Positions 38,260 through 48,136 of a DNA stretch of 63,668 nucleotides are shown here, in pieces (positions within the stretch are counted from its first letter, which is position 1; each line of letters opens with the position of its first letter). The position numbers and the translations under genes were made by a program. The notes under the pieces are model-generated. The model did not search any database, had not been told where the DNA came from, and saw only the letters and a program-made list of their open reading frames with translations. The stretch comes from Kiritimatiellia bacterium (GTDB taxonomy: Bacteria > Verrucomicrobiota > Kiritimatiellia > RFP12 > DVOR01). The stretch spans positions 1 to 63,668 of the forward strand of contig CAAGNN010000087.1 of NCBI GenBank assembly GCA_900771325.1. Reading direction: 5' to 3'.

Positions 38260-40815
38260 ATGGACGACGATACGTTGGCAGTTCCGAGCAACAACGACGC
38301 GCACCTGGTGTCGGTGAATGTTGACGAGGAGATGAAGAACTCTTACATCGACTACTCGATGAGCGTGATTGTGGCGCGTGCTTTGCCGGACGCGCGCGAC
38401 GGCTTCAAGCCGGTCCATCGGCGCGTGCTCTACTCGATGTACGAGACCAAGAACTTCTACAACGGCCCCTACAAGAAGTGCGCGCGTGTGGTGGGTGATG
38501 TGATGGGTAAGTATCACCCGCACGGAGATGCCTCGATCTATGACACGTTGGTGCGTATGGCGCAGTGGTTTAGTCTGCGCGTGCCGCTGGTGGATGGCCA
38601 CGGTAACTTTGGCACGATTGACGGCGATAGCGCTGCGGCGGCGCGTTACACCGAGTGCCGGATGGCCAAGGTGGCTAACGAGATGTTGGCGGATATCGAC
38701 AAGGAGACGGTGGACTTCATGCCGAACTACGACGGCTTGGAGCAGGAGCCGCGCGTATTGCCTTCCAAGTTGCCGAATCTGCTGCTCAACGGCTCGCAGG
38801 GGATTGCCGTGGGGATGGCCACGAATATCCCGCCGCACAATCTGCGTGAGCTCTGCGAGGGGTTGATTTACTTCGTCGACCACCCGGAGGCTTCGATTGA
38901 CGAGCTGATGCAGTTTGTCAAGGGGCCGGACTTCCCGACCGGGGCGCAGATTTGCGGCCGCGCGGGGATTGAGGCGATGTATAAGCTCGGGCGCGGGTCG
39001 ATTACGGTCCGGGGCGAGACGGAGATCTTCAACGAGGGCAAGCACGAGACGATCCTCATTACCTCCATCCCTTATATGGTCAACAAGCAGGCGATGATCA
39101 CCAAGATGGCCGAGCTGGTCAAGAATGGTGTCATCGAAGGCATCTCTGACATTCGCGACGAGACGAGCCTGAAGGATGGCATCCGCGTGGTTATCGAACT
39201 CAAGCAGAACGCCAAGCCGGCCAGCGTCATCCTCAACCAGCTCTACAAGCACTCCGACCTGCAGTCGACCTTCGGCGCGAATATGATTGCCCTCGACCAC
39301 GGGCGGCCGCGCCGGATGAACCTGCGCGACTTCTTCCAGTGCTACGTCGACCACCGCTTTGAGGTGCACACCCGTCGTTGCCGCTACGAGTTGGCCCGCG
39401 CCAAGGAGCGCATCCACATTGTCGACGGCCTCTTGATCGCTCAGGACAACCTCGACGAGGTCATCCACATCATCCGCGATTCCAAGACCAACGAGGAGGC
39501 CAAGGGGCGCTTGATGACGCGCTTTGGCTTCAGCGACGCGCAGGTGACGGCCATCCTCGAGATGCGTTTGCGCCAACTCACCGGCTTGGAGCGTGACAAG
39601 TTGCTCGCCGAGCAGGCCGCGCTTCAGGCGCGTATCGCCGAATTGCAGGCCACGCTCGAGGACCCCGCGCTGGTCTTTGCCCTCATCAAGGCCGACCTCG
39701 AGGAGTTGCGCGAGGCTTACACCAAGCCCAACGACCGCTTGACGCAGATTGTCCCGGTGGCGGGGGAGGTGAATATGGAGGATTTGGTGGCCGACGAGCC
39801 GTGCGTCTTCACCCTCTCGCACCGCGGGTATATGAAGCGCACCTCCCTGGCCGAGTATGCCGCCCAGCGGCGCGGCGGGCAGGGGAAGCGCGGCGTGGCT
39901 ATCAAGGAGGAGGACTTCATCGAGCGCGTCTACGTGCCGATGACCCACGACACGCTCCTCTTCTTCTCCGACCGCGGCCGAGCCTACGCCGCGCGCGTCT
40001 TCGATTTGCGCGAAGCCGCCCGCACCACCGCCGGCACCCACGTCTCCAACCTCCTCGAAGGCATCCAGAAGGATGAGCGCATCGTCGAGATTCTGCCCAT
40101 CCGAGGTTTTGACGAGGGGCGCGAAATCACCTTTGTCCTGGAGGACGGCACCATCAAGCGCACCGCGCTCGTGGCCTTCAAGAATATCAACCGCCGCGGC
40201 ATCATCGCCATCAATATCGAGCCAGGCAACGCGCTGGTCAAGGTGGCCCTCACCAAGCCTGGCGACCGCGTCTTTATGGCCACGCGCGAAGGCTTCGTTA
40301 ACTGCTTCAAGATTGATGAAGTCCGCCCCGTGGGCCGCAACGCAATGGGCGTCTGCGGGATGCGCTTCAAGGTGCCTGACGACCGCGTCTGCGGCTTTGC
40401 CATCGAGGAGCCGGAGGCCGACCTCCTCTTCGTCACCGAGAACGGTCGCGGTAAGCGTAGCGCCTTCAACGACTTCCGCGAGACCCATCGCGGCTCGATG
40501 GGCGTCATCGGCAACCCGCGCGAGAGCGAGAAGAACGGCAAGCTCGTCGGCATCGCCACGGTGAAGGGCGACGAGACGCTCGTCCTCCTGGCCACCAACG
40601 GTCTGCTTATCCGCACCCGCGTGAGCGAAGTGCGCACGATGGGCCGCACGGCCGCCGGCGTCAACTTCGTCCGCCTGCAGGAGGGCGCTTCGCTGGCGAC
40701 CTTCTCGCTAGCTCCGGCCGAGGAGACCGAGGAGGCACCGAGCGCCGAGGGCGGCGAAGCGCCCGCGCCGGCCGAGACGGAGTCCGCGCCGACGGAACCG
40801 ACGAGCGAAGCCTAA
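38260..40815 (+). CDS. gyrA: DNA gyrase subunit A
   Basis: An 851-residue subunit that cuts and rejoins DNA for negative supercoiling. The N-terminal domain has SMSVIVARALPDARDGFKPVHRR and the catalytic Tyr130 in ARYTECRM. The C-terminal beta-pinwheel contains the GyrA box QRRGGQGKRG, which separates it from ParC, and six blade motifs such as ATNGLLIRT. The quinolone region reads HGDASIYD: Ala91 stands where E. coli has Ser83. An acidic Glu/Ala/Pro tail ends the protein. Start at 38260 (MDDDTLAV). gyrB is not adjacent. Confidence 0.95.
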   Translation: MDDDTLAVPSNNDAHLVSVNVDEEMKNSYIDYSMSVIVARALPDARDGFKPVHRRVLYSMYETKNFYNGPYKKCARVVGDVMGKYHPHGDASIYDTLVRMAQWFSLRVPLVDGHGNFGTIDGDSAAAARYTECRMAKVANEMLADIDKETVDFMPNYDGLEQEPRVLPSKLPNLLLNGSQGIAVGMATNIPPHNLRELCEGLIYFVDHPEASIDELMQFVKGPDFPTGAQICGRAGIEAMYKLGRGSITVRGETEIFNEGKHETILITSIPYMVNKQAMITKMAELVKNGVIEGISDIRDETSLKDGIRVVIELKQNAKPASVILNQLYKHSDLQSTFGANMIALDHGRPRRMNLRDFFQCYVDHRFEVHTRRCRYELARAKERIHIVDGLLIAQDNLDEVIHIIRDSKTNEEAKGRLMTRFGFSDAQVTAILEMRLRQLTGLERDKLLAEQAALQARIAELQATLEDPALVFALIKADLEELREAYTKPNDRLTQIVPVAGEVNMEDLVADEPCVFTLSHRGYMKRTSLAEYAAQRRGGQGKRGVAIKEEDFIERVYVPMTHDTLLFFSDRGRAYAARVFDLREAARTTAGTHVSNLLEGIQKDERIVEILPIRGFDEGREITFVLEDGTIKRTALVAFKNINRRGIIAINIEPGNALVKVALTKPGDRVFMATREGFVNCFKIDEVRPVGRNAMGVCGMRFKVPDDRVCGFAIEEPEADLLFVTENGRGKRSAFNDFRETHRGSMGVIGNPRESEKNGKLVGIATVKGDETLVLLATNGLLIRTRVSEVRTMGRTAAGVNFVRLQEGASLATFSLAPAEETEEAPSAEGGEAPAPAETESAPTEPTSEA

Positions 40816-40884
40816 GGCTGAGCGCGCACACGAGGGGTGGGTTGGAGCCAAGCGGCCCCCCGCCCCTCGCGCTTTTCCAACGCC

Positions 40885-43800
40885 ATGCAACTCTCGCGCC
40901 AGCAGGTGATGACCTGGGCCCCTTCCGATGTGTTGGAAGCGGGCCTCAAGCTCTTGAAGGAGGATGCCGTCCAGGGGATGCAAGCGCAGGGGGAGATCCT
41001 GGGCGGCTCCCTGCGGCAGGGCGCTTCGCGACTTGTTGTTCGGCTGCGCCTGGCGGCGGGGAGTGCGCGGCCGCAGGTGATGTGCCCGTGCGCGGAGGGG
41101 CGTTCGGGAAAGGTCTGCGCGCACGCAGTGGCGTTAGGGCTCAAGTGGGCCAAGGAGCACGGCACGGAGGGGGAAGAGGCGCTGACCTTCTCGGCTGAAC
41201 GGGCGCCGACGCGCGAGGAGATTGTGCGCTGGGCCGGACCCTCGCTCGTGGCGCGGGCCGAGGGGCTCATCCGCCAAGGGGCCTTGGCGCAGGTACGCTT
41301 TGCCTATCCCACCGGCTCGGGTCGGGTGCGCATCCACGGCGGGGAACTGGCGGTCACCTTCCGAATGCTCTCCAACGGCCTGGCGGAGGGCAAGTGCCCC
41401 TGCGCCCAATCGCGCCAGGAGGGAATGCTCTGCGAACACATCGTCGCCCTGATGTTGGGGGTGATGCAGGCCTACGGCAATGCCGAGCGCCGGGCTATCT
41501 ACGCCCAAGAACGGGCCCGGGCCGCCTCGCTGGCGAGGGCCCAAGGGCTCATTGCCCGCGCGGCCAACGGTCGCCCCGCGAGCCTCCTCATCCTCCTGCC
41601 GCGCGACCTGCCCAAGCAATTCTGGGCGGGCTCCGTCAAGGTGGCCATCCGCGTCTCCCTCAATGGCAAGGCCCTCCGCCCGCAAGATCTCCCGCCCGGC
41701 CCCTACACCTTCTCCCCGGCCGATGAAAACCTCCTGGGCATCCTCGAAGACATCGCCGGCGGTCCCTTCCCCGACATCCTCACCCTCTCGGCCCGTGACG
41801 CGATGGCCATCCTCCGCTGCAGTGCGCAGAGTTGGGTCGGCTCGGCCGAGACGCGCCGGCGCTTGAACTTCTCCACCGAGCCGGTCGCCACGCCCCTGCT
41901 CTTGGAGGCCGACCCGGAGCGCGACTCGGTCACCCTGCGCCTCCTCTGCCCCGAGGGCGGCGCGTGTTTGGCCGAGGGCTGCAACGGCTTTTGGGTCACC
42001 CAGACTGCCCTCCACCCCCTCGCCAAGGGCCTTCTGCCCCCCTTCCACTCCCTCTACCGCCAGGCCGAGACCATCCCGCGCCACAAGCTGATGGGCTTCT
42101 TCCACACCGAGTGGCCGCTCCTCACCGCGCAGCTGCCCGTGGCCGAAAGCAGCCTCACGCCCGACCTCTTCACCACCACCCCCGGCAAGCCTCGCTTCCG
42201 CCTCGAGCTCTCCGGCAGCACCGCCTCCATCTCGGCCACCGCCCGCGCCCGCTACGGCAACACCTGGGTCCCCCTCAAAGCGCCCGGCGAAGTCTCCGTT
42301 CCCGACCCCGACGACTTCTACCACTGCACCGTCCGCAACCCGCCGGCCGAGCGCGAGGCCCTCGAACGCCTCCACGCCATCGGCTTCTTCGGCGGCGACG
42401 GCCTGAGCCTCGGGGGGCTGACCGGCCAGCGCGCCGTCCTCAACCTCCTCGGTTCGCAGGTGACCGCCCTCCGTCGCGAGGGCTGGAAGGTGGCCCTCTC
42501 CGGCCCCATCGCGGACTTCTTCGACGCGGCCGAGGTCATCGTCCCGGTCGTCGACGTACGCGAAGTGGCCGGCGCGGGCAGCGACTTCGAGGTCTCCACC
42601 CGCTACGCCTCGCCGCGCGGCACCATCGAGGTCACGCCCGCTGAAATCGAGCGCGCCCTCGCCCACGGCAACGCCTACATCGAGAAGGAGGGCAAGACCG
42701 CCCTGCTCGACATCGGCGCCATCCGCACCCTCCGCCAGACCCTCAACTCCTGCAACGCCCGCGCCGGCATTCGCCCCGGCTCCTCGCGCATCGACCACGT
42801 CCACGCCCCGTTCGTCCAATCCGCCCTCGACAAACTCGAAGGCATCGATGTCGAGGCCGCCCCCGATTGGCGTGCGCGCGCAGCCGCCCAAAATCGCGAG
42901 CGCGCCCTCGAGCCCATCCCCCTCGGCCGCCTAGAGGGCACGCTGCGCCCCTACCAAAAGCAAGGGGTCTACTGGCTTCGCTTCCTGGAGATCTGCGGCT
43001 TCTGCGGCATCCTGGCCGACGAAATGGGCCTGGGCAAGACCCTCCAGACCCTCACCTGGCTGCAACTGCCGCGCTACCGCGAGGAGGCTAAGGACCTCCC
43101 GGCCCTCATCGTCTGCCCCACCTCCCTCGTCGAAAACTGGCACCGCGAAGCCGAGAAGTTCGCCCCCTGGCTCCGCGTCCTCGTCCTCTCCGGGCCCGAC
43201 CGCGCCAAGCGCTTCGCTGAGATCCCGCGCGCCGACCTGCTCATCACCAGCTACGCCCTCATCCGCCGCGACATTGCCTTCTACACCCAGTCGCGCCTCT
43301 CGGCCGTCGTCCTCGACGAAGCCCAAGCCATCAAGAACCAGCGCACCCAAAACGCCCAGGCCGTCAAGCTCCTCCGCGCCGACACCCGCCTCGTCCTCTC
43401 CGGCACCCCCATCGAGAATGGCGTCTCTGACCTCTGGAGCATTATGGACTTTCTGATGCCCCGCTACCTTGGCCCCTACGAGGACTTCAAGGCCACCTAC
43501 GAGGATGCCATCGCCCTGGGTGGCGCCACCGCCGCGGCCGCCCAGGAGCGTCTGCGCGATAAACTGCACCCCTTTCTTCTCCGTCGCGTCAAAAAGGAGG
43601 TCGCCAAGGACCTGCCCGACAAGATCCGCTCGGTCACCTACTGCGAACTCACCCCCGATCAGCGCCGCCTCTACGACGCCTGCCGCGACGATATGCGCGC
43701 CAAGATGCGCGGTCTGGTCAAGGAAAAGGGCTTCGAGAAGTCCAAGTTCGAGGTCCTCGCCCTGCTGATGCGTTTGCGCCAAATCTGTTGCGACCTGCGC

Positions 43801-44349
43801 CTCCTCAAGGACCGCACACCGCGCCCCAACGAAGCCCCCTCCGCCAAGATCGACGCCCTAATGGAGTGCCTGGAAGAGGCCCGCGCCGGCGGTCACCGCA
43901 TCCTCGTCTTCTCCCAGTTCACCGCGATGCTCGCCCTCATCGCCCAGCGCCTCGAGGCCGAAGCCATCCCCTACTGCTACCTCGACGGCTCCACCAAGGA
44001 CCGCCTCGGCGAGTGCGCCCGCTTCAACCAAACCCCCTTCATCCCCCTCTTCCTCATCTCCCTCAAAGCCGGCGGCACCGGCCTCAACCTCACCGGCGCC
44101 GATACCGTCATCCACTTCGACCCCTGGTGGAACCCCGCCGCCGAAGAACAGGCCACCGACCGCGCCCACCGCATCGGCCAAAAGAAGACCGTCCACGCCA
44201 TCAAGTTCATCGCCCTGGACACCGTCGAAGAAAAGGTCCTGGAACTCCAACGCAAAAAGCAGGCCCTCATCGACGCCACCGTCAACGCCTCCGACGCCTC
44301 CATCCTCTCCTCCCTCACCCTCGCCGACATCGAGGGCCTCCTCAAATAA
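40885..44349 (+). CDS. SNF2-family helicase with two N-terminal SWIM zinc fingers
   Basis: A 1154-residue DNA translocase. Two SWIM motifs sit at about 65-85 (CPC, then CAH) and about 170-190 (CPC, then CEH), where bacterial SNF2 proteins usually have one. A long middle region of unknown fold follows. The C-terminal motor has ILADEMGLGKT (about 711), LDEAQAIK, LSGTPIENG, SLKAGGTGLNL and ATDRAHRIGQ. These ATPases push along duplex DNA; SWIM fingers bind DNA or protein. Start chosen at ATG 40885; a GTG at 40837 is possible. It lies 69 nt after gyrA, perhaps co-transcribed. Confidence 0.9.
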   Translation: MQLSRQQVMTWAPSDVLEAGLKLLKEDAVQGMQAQGEILGGSLRQGASRLVVRLRLAAGSARPQVMCPCAEGRSGKVCAHAVALGLKWAKEHGTEGEEALTFSAERAPTREEIVRWAGPSLVARAEGLIRQGALAQVRFAYPTGSGRVRIHGGELAVTFRMLSNGLAEGKCPCAQSRQEGMLCEHIVALMLGVMQAYGNAERRAIYAQERARAASLARAQGLIARAANGRPASLLILLPRDLPKQFWAGSVKVAIRVSLNGKALRPQDLPPGPYTFSPADENLLGILEDIAGGPFPDILTLSARDAMAILRCSAQSWVGSAETRRRLNFSTEPVATPLLLEADPERDSVTLRLLCPEGGACLAEGCNGFWVTQTALHPLAKGLLPPFHSLYRQAETIPRHKLMGFFHTEWPLLTAQLPVAESSLTPDLFTTTPGKPRFRLELSGSTASISATARARYGNTWVPLKAPGEVSVPDPDDFYHCTVRNPPAEREALERLHAIGFFGGDGLSLGGLTGQRAVLNLLGSQVTALRREGWKVALSGPIADFFDAAEVIVPVVDVREVAGAGSDFEVSTRYASPRGTIEVTPAEIERALAHGNAYIEKEGKTALLDIGAIRTLRQTLNSCNARAGIRPGSSRIDHVHAPFVQSALDKLEGIDVEAAPDWRARAAAQNRERALEPIPLGRLEGTLRPYQKQGVYWLRFLEICGFCGILADEMGLGKTLQTLTWLQLPRYREEAKDLPALIVCPTSLVENWHREAEKFAPWLRVLVLSGPDRAKRFAEIPRADLLITSYALIRRDIAFYTQSRLSAVVLDEAQAIKNQRTQNAQAVKLLRADTRLVLSGTPIENGVSDLWSIMDFLMPRYLGPYEDFKATYEDAIALGGATAAAAQERLRDKLHPFLLRRVKKEVAKDLPDKIRSVTYCELTPDQRRLYDACRDDMRAKMRGLVKEKGFEKSKFEVLALLMRLRQICCDLRLLKDRTPRPNEAPSAKIDALMECLEEARAGGHRILVFSQFTAMLALIAQRLEAEAIPYCYLDGSTKDRLGECARFNQTPFIPLFLISLKAGGTGLNLTGADTVIHFDPWWNPAAEEQATDRAHRIGQKKTVHAIKFIALDTVEEKVLELQRKKQALIDATVNASDASILSSLTLADIEGLLK

Positions 44350-44368
44350 CCCCCACCGCACCCTCGCA

Positions 44369-44402
44369 GCTGACAGCCGTTCGCGGTTAGCCGCGAGCGC
44401 GC
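44369..44402. repeat. degenerate heptamer tract beside array 7
   Basis: Four heptamers (44369-44396; GCTGACA, GCGGTTA and two others fit GNNGNNA with one exception), then GCGCGCCC and CCGCGCC in place of the usual CGCGTTCCGCGACGG boundary. A G-rich stretch leads to array 7. Confidence 0.6.
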
Positions 44403-44433
44403 CCTCCGCGCCGAAGGGGGTAGGGGAGAGGCC

Positions 44434-44578
44434 CCCCGCCCCGGGTTGCCCCCCGACCCGCCCCGGGTTGCCCCCCGACCCGCCCCGGGTTGCCCCTCGA
44501 CCCGCCCCGGGTTGACCCCCGACCCGCCCCGGGTTGACCCCTGACCCGCCCCGGGTTGACCTTGGACCTGGGGCTGGG
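44434..44578. repeat. 22-bp period GC-rich array, locus 7
   Basis: Seven units from 44434 to 44566 in register, cores mostly ACCCGCCCCGGGT, spacers TGCCCCCCG, TGCCCCTCG, TGACCCCCG, TGACCTTGG. It lies between two convergent genes (SNF2 and mutS), so it is not always upstream of a promoter. Confidence 0.94.
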
Positions 44579-44598
44579 GGGAGGGAGCGGGGCGGGGT

Positions 44599-44674
44599 GC
44601 CCGTTCTGAAGGGCCGCGTTCTCGCGGCCCAAATGGGGGCTAGGCCGCCGGGGACGGCGGCCGTCAGAACGGGC
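44599..44674. other. 76-nt three-way-junction palindromic element
   Basis: An outer 11-bp stem GCCCGTTCTGA (44599-44609) with TCAGAACGGGC (44664-44674) encloses two hairpins: GGGCCGC/GCGGCCC (44611-44630, 6-nt loop) and GGCCGCCG/CGGCGGCC (44643-44662, 4-nt loop). It lies between convergent SNF2 and mutS and 42 bp past the mutS stop. It could be a structured RNA, a bidirectional terminator lacking T-runs, or a mobile palindromic element. It has no tRNA signature sequences. Confidence 0.65.
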
Positions 44675-44715
44675 GACGGAAGCGTGTACGAGCTGCCCCT
44701 TGCGCGGGGCGGGTG

Positions 44716-47217
44716 TTAGAAGAGCTGCATTTGGCAGGCGGGGTCTTCGCCGGAGGAGGCGCGGCGGCGCTTGGGGATCTCGAGGCGGACGGTTTTCTGG
44801 CTCTCGAGGCTGGAGAGGATGTCGTTGGCGCGGGCGATGACGGAGGTGGGCATCCCGGCGAGGCGGGCGACGTGGATGCCGTAGCTTTTGTCAGCCGAGC
44901 CTGGGATGATGCGGCGGAGGAAGACGATGGTCTCGCCTTGGTCGCGCACCTGGACGGTGTAGTTCTTGACGCCGGGGAGGACGGCGGCGAGCTCGGTGAG
45001 TTCGTGGTAGTGGGTGGCGAAGAGGGTGCGGGCTTTGCGGTCGAGGCGGTTGTGGAGGTATTCGACCACGCTCCAGGCGATGGAGATGCCGTCGAAGGTG
45101 GAGGTGCCGCGGCCGATTTCGTCGAGGACGATGAGCGAGCGCGGGGTGGCGTTGTTGAGGATGTTGGCGGTCTCTTGCATCTCGACCATAAAGGTGGAGC
45201 GGCCGCGGGCGAGGTCGTCCCCGGCGCCGACGCGGGTGAAGACGCGGTCGATGAGGCCGACGTGCATCGCTTCGGCCGGGACGTAGGAGCCGAGGTGGGC
45301 CATAATCGCGAGGATGGCCACTTGGCGGATGTAGGTGGACTTGCCGGCCATATTGGGCCCGGTGATGAGGATAATCTGCTGGGCGGTGCCGTCGACCTGG
45401 GTGTCGTTGGGGACGAAGCGCTCGGCGCCGGGCTGGAGCTCGACGATGGGGTGGCGGCCTTCGCGGATGGTGAGGTCGGTGGAGTCGTCGACCACCGGGC
45501 AGGTGTAGGCGAGGGCGAGGGCGCGGTCGGCAAAGCCTTGGAGGACATCGAGGCGGGCGACGGCGGTGGCGGTGGCCTGGATTTCGGCTAGGAAGGCGCA
45601 GGCCTTTTGGCGGAGGTCTTGGAAGAGCTCGTATTCCAAGGCGTTGCCCTTCTCCTGGGCGCCGAGGATGCGGCTTTCGTATTCTTTGAGCTCGGGGGTG
45701 ATGAAGCGCTCGGCGTTGACGACGGTCTGGCGGCGCTCGTAGGAGGCCGGGACGTTGGCGAGCTGGCCCTTGGTCACCTCGATGTAGAAGCCGAAGACGT
45801 TGTTGCGGCGGACGCGGAGGTTGCGGATGCCGGTGGCCTCTTGCTGCTGGAGCTGGTAGGTGGCCACCCAGTTGTGGCCCTCCTGAGAGGCGGTGCGGAA
45901 GTCGTCGAGCGCGGCGTTGTAGCCGGAGCGGAAGAGGCCGCCTTCGCGGATGGTGAGGGGCGGGTCGTCGACGAGGGCCGCGAGGAGTTCGCGCGTGAGC
46001 TCTGGCAGGTCGTGGAGGGAGGCGAAGATCTCTTGAAGGGCGGGCGATTGGGTCTGGGCGATGAGCGAACGCAGGGCAGGGATCTGGGCGAGGGAGTCGG
46101 CCAGGGCGCGCAGGTCGCGGGCGTTGCCCGAGCCGCCGGAGAGGCGGGTCATCACGCGCTCGAAGTCGCGGGTGTCGGCCAGGTGGGTGCGCAGGTCGGA
46201 GAGGAGGCGGCGATTGGCGATGAGCTCGGTGACGGCGGCCTGGCGGGCGTGGATGGCTTCAAGCTCGCGCAAGGGGGAGCGGATCCAGGCGCGCAGGAGG
46301 CGCTTGCCCATGGGGGTCTTGGTGCCGTCGAGGACGCCGAGGAGGGTCTCGGCTTCGGGGCGGCCGCCGGGGACGGGGAGGAGGTCAAGGTTGCGGCAGG
46401 TGCATTCGTCGAGGGCCAGGAAGGCGCTGCCCTGGCGGACGGTGAGGCCGCGGACGTGGGAGATGTCGCGATGGAGCTCTTGCCAGACGTAGTGGAGGAG
46501 CGCGCCGGCGGATTGGACCCAGGCGGGGCGGGGGCCTTGGCCGCAGTAGCCTTCAAGGGAGTGGATCTTGAAGTGGCGCTTGAGCATATCTTCGGCGGCG
46601 TCGGACATAAACTGCCAGGCGTCGGTCATCGTGACGGTGCCGGCGACCTCGTGGGTGAGGGCGGGGGCGAAGAGGGCGGACTGCTCGTCGGAGACCAGGG
46701 TCTCGCTGGGGGCGATGCGGCGGAGGGCTTCGATGAGCGCGCCGGCGTCGGGGGCATCCTCCACGCAGAGTTCGCCGGTGGAGAGTTCGAGCGCGGCCAC
46801 GCCATAGGTCTCCTTCTTGCCGGCGAAGACGGCGGCGATGAAGTTGGAGGCATTCGCGTCGAGGATGCTCTCTTCGGTGAGCGTGCCGGGGGAGACGATG
46901 CGGGTGATTTCGCGGCGGACCAGGCCCTTGGCCGTCTTGGGGTCCTCGGTTTGCTCGCAGACGGCGGCCTTGAGGCCGGCGCGGACGACCTTGGCGAGGT
47001 AGCTATCAAGCGCGTGGTAGGGCACGCCGCACATCGGCACGCCGGCGCGTTTGGTGATGGTGACACCGAGGATGGGGGCCGCGCGGTGGGCGTCCTCGAA
47101 GAACATCTCGTAGAAGTCGCCCATCCGGAAGAAGAGGATGGTCTCGTCGTCCAAGTCCTCCTTGGTCCGGCGATACTGCCGCATCATCGGGGTGAGGCCG
47201 TCAGTTTCCTTAGCCAT
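44716..47217 (-). CDS. mutS: DNA mismatch repair protein MutS
   Basis: An 833-residue MutS1. The mismatch wedge is GDFYEMF (Phe-x-Glu) near the N-terminus after MMRQYRRTKEDL. The connector and lever domains precede FYIEVTKGQLANVPASYERRQT, and the ATPase has GPNMAGKSTYIRQ, STFMVEMQE and LDEIGRGTSTFDG. The HTH/dimerisation end is ATHYHEL and later RLAGMP. Start MAKETDGLTP at 47217, overlapping the ribF stop by 8 nt; an upstream extension to 47283 is rejected. It is last in the nusA operon. mutL is not in the window. Confidence 0.96.
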   Translation of the reverse strand: MAKETDGLTPMMRQYRRTKEDLDDETILFFRMGDFYEMFFEDAHRAAPILGVTITKRAGVPMCGVPYHALDSYLAKVVRAGLKAAVCEQTEDPKTAKGLVRREITRIVSPGTLTEESILDANASNFIAAVFAGKKETYGVAALELSTGELCVEDAPDAGALIEALRRIAPSETLVSDEQSALFAPALTHEVAGTVTMTDAWQFMSDAAEDMLKRHFKIHSLEGYCGQGPRPAWVQSAGALLHYVWQELHRDISHVRGLTVRQGSAFLALDECTCRNLDLLPVPGGRPEAETLLGVLDGTKTPMGKRLLRAWIRSPLRELEAIHARQAAVTELIANRRLLSDLRTHLADTRDFERVMTRLSGGSGNARDLRALADSLAQIPALRSLIAQTQSPALQEIFASLHDLPELTRELLAALVDDPPLTIREGGLFRSGYNAALDDFRTASQEGHNWVATYQLQQQEATGIRNLRVRRNNVFGFYIEVTKGQLANVPASYERRQTVVNAERFITPELKEYESRILGAQEKGNALEYELFQDLRQKACAFLAEIQATATAVARLDVLQGFADRALALAYTCPVVDDSTDLTIREGRHPIVELQPGAERFVPNDTQVDGTAQQIILITGPNMAGKSTYIRQVAILAIMAHLGSYVPAEAMHVGLIDRVFTRVGAGDDLARGRSTFMVEMQETANILNNATPRSLIVLDEIGRGTSTFDGISIAWSVVEYLHNRLDRKARTLFATHYHELTELAAVLPGVKNYTVQVRDQGETIVFLRRIIPGSADKSYGIHVARLAGMPTSVIARANDILSSLESQKTVRLEIPKRRRASSGEDPACQMQLF

Positions 47218-48136
47218 TGCAAGCTTCCAGCAGGTGGGTGAGGTCGTCGGCAATCTGCGCCTTGAGGGCATCGAGCCCGGCAAAGGGGCGCTCGGCGCGC
47301 AGGCGGGGCCGGGTGAAGGTGAGCGTCACGTCGCAGCCGTACGCATCGCCGGACCAGCCGGGTAGGTACGCCTCGAAGAGGGGCGCGGCTTCGGTCTTGA
47401 GGGTCGGGGCCACGCCAAAGTTGACGAGCGCCGGGCGCGTTTCGGTGCCGAGCGTGGCCTGGGCGCAGTAGACCCCGCGCGCCAGGGGCACCAGCCGCTC
47501 GCCATCGCGGCCGCGGTAGGGGAGATTGAGGGTGGGGAAGCCGAGGGAGGGGCCGGCCAGGCCGCGGCCACGGATGACCGTGCCGCAAAAGTTCCACGCT
47601 CGGCCGAGCATCGCCGCAACGGCCGCCAGGTCGCCGGCTTGGAGGGCGGAGCGGATGCGGGTGGAGGAGACGCGCTCGCCCTGCCACTGCGCGTAGGGGA
47701 CGATGTGGACTTCCAGCCCGGCCGCGCGCGCAGTCTCCGGCGAGCCGCTGGCTCCGGCCCCAAAGCGCCAATCTTCGCCGCAGAAGAGCGTGGCCCCACG
47801 GAGGCGGCGGATGAAGTCGGCGGCTGGCAGGGCGGCAAAGGCGGGGGTGAAGGGCTGCTGGATGAGGCGGGCTTCGCCTTCGGAGAGGGCCGCGCGCAGG
47901 AGTTCGAGGTTGCGTGCGTCATCGACGATGCGCCCGGGATCGTGCGCCGGATCGAGCAGCGTGAGGGGAAGCTGGCCAAAGGTGAGGACGCAGGCCGCGC
48001 GGCCGGTGGCACGGGCGTAGGCCAACATCTCGCGCAAGAGCGCCTGGTGGCCCAAGTGGAAGCCATCAAAGGAGCCCACGGCCAGGGCGGCATTCGCGGG
48101 CAGCGCGTCCAGGGAGTTGACCAGGGTGCAGGCCAT
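47210..48136 (-). CDS. ribF: bifunctional riboflavin kinase/FAD synthetase
   Basis: A 308-residue enzyme making FMN and FAD. The N-terminal adenylyltransferase has VGSFDGFHLGHQALL and SSTRIRSAL; the C-terminal kinase has GRGLAGPSLGFPTLNL (PTxN Mg-ATP site) and GVYCAQ. Start overlaps the truB stop (TAATG), and its end overlaps mutS. ribF next to truB is a common bacterial arrangement. Confidence 0.95.
   Translation of the reverse strand: MACTLVNSLDALPANAALAVGSFDGFHLGHQALLREMLAYARATGRAACVLTFGQLPLTLLDPAHDPGRIVDDARNLELLRAALSEGEARLIQQPFTPAFAALPAADFIRRLRGATLFCGEDWRFGAGASGSPETARAAGLEVHIVPYAQWQGERVSSTRIRSALQAGDLAAVAAMLGRAWNFCGTVIRGRGLAGPSLGFPTLNLPYRGRDGERLVPLARGVYCAQATLGTETRPALVNFGVAPTLKTEAAPLFEAYLPGWSGDAYGCDVTLTFTRPRLRAERPFAGLDALKAQIADDLTHLLEACNG

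Noticed and set aside
40820..40880. Terminator between gyrA and the SNF2 gene
   Set aside because: CGAGGGG/CCCCTCG can pair and TTTT follows, but the loop is long and the stem bulged, and the signal runs almost into the SNF2 start.
44599..44674. tRNA gene (76 nt, branched fold)
   Set aside because: Only two inner hairpins, no TTCRANY T-loop, no anticodon arm, no D-loop motif.
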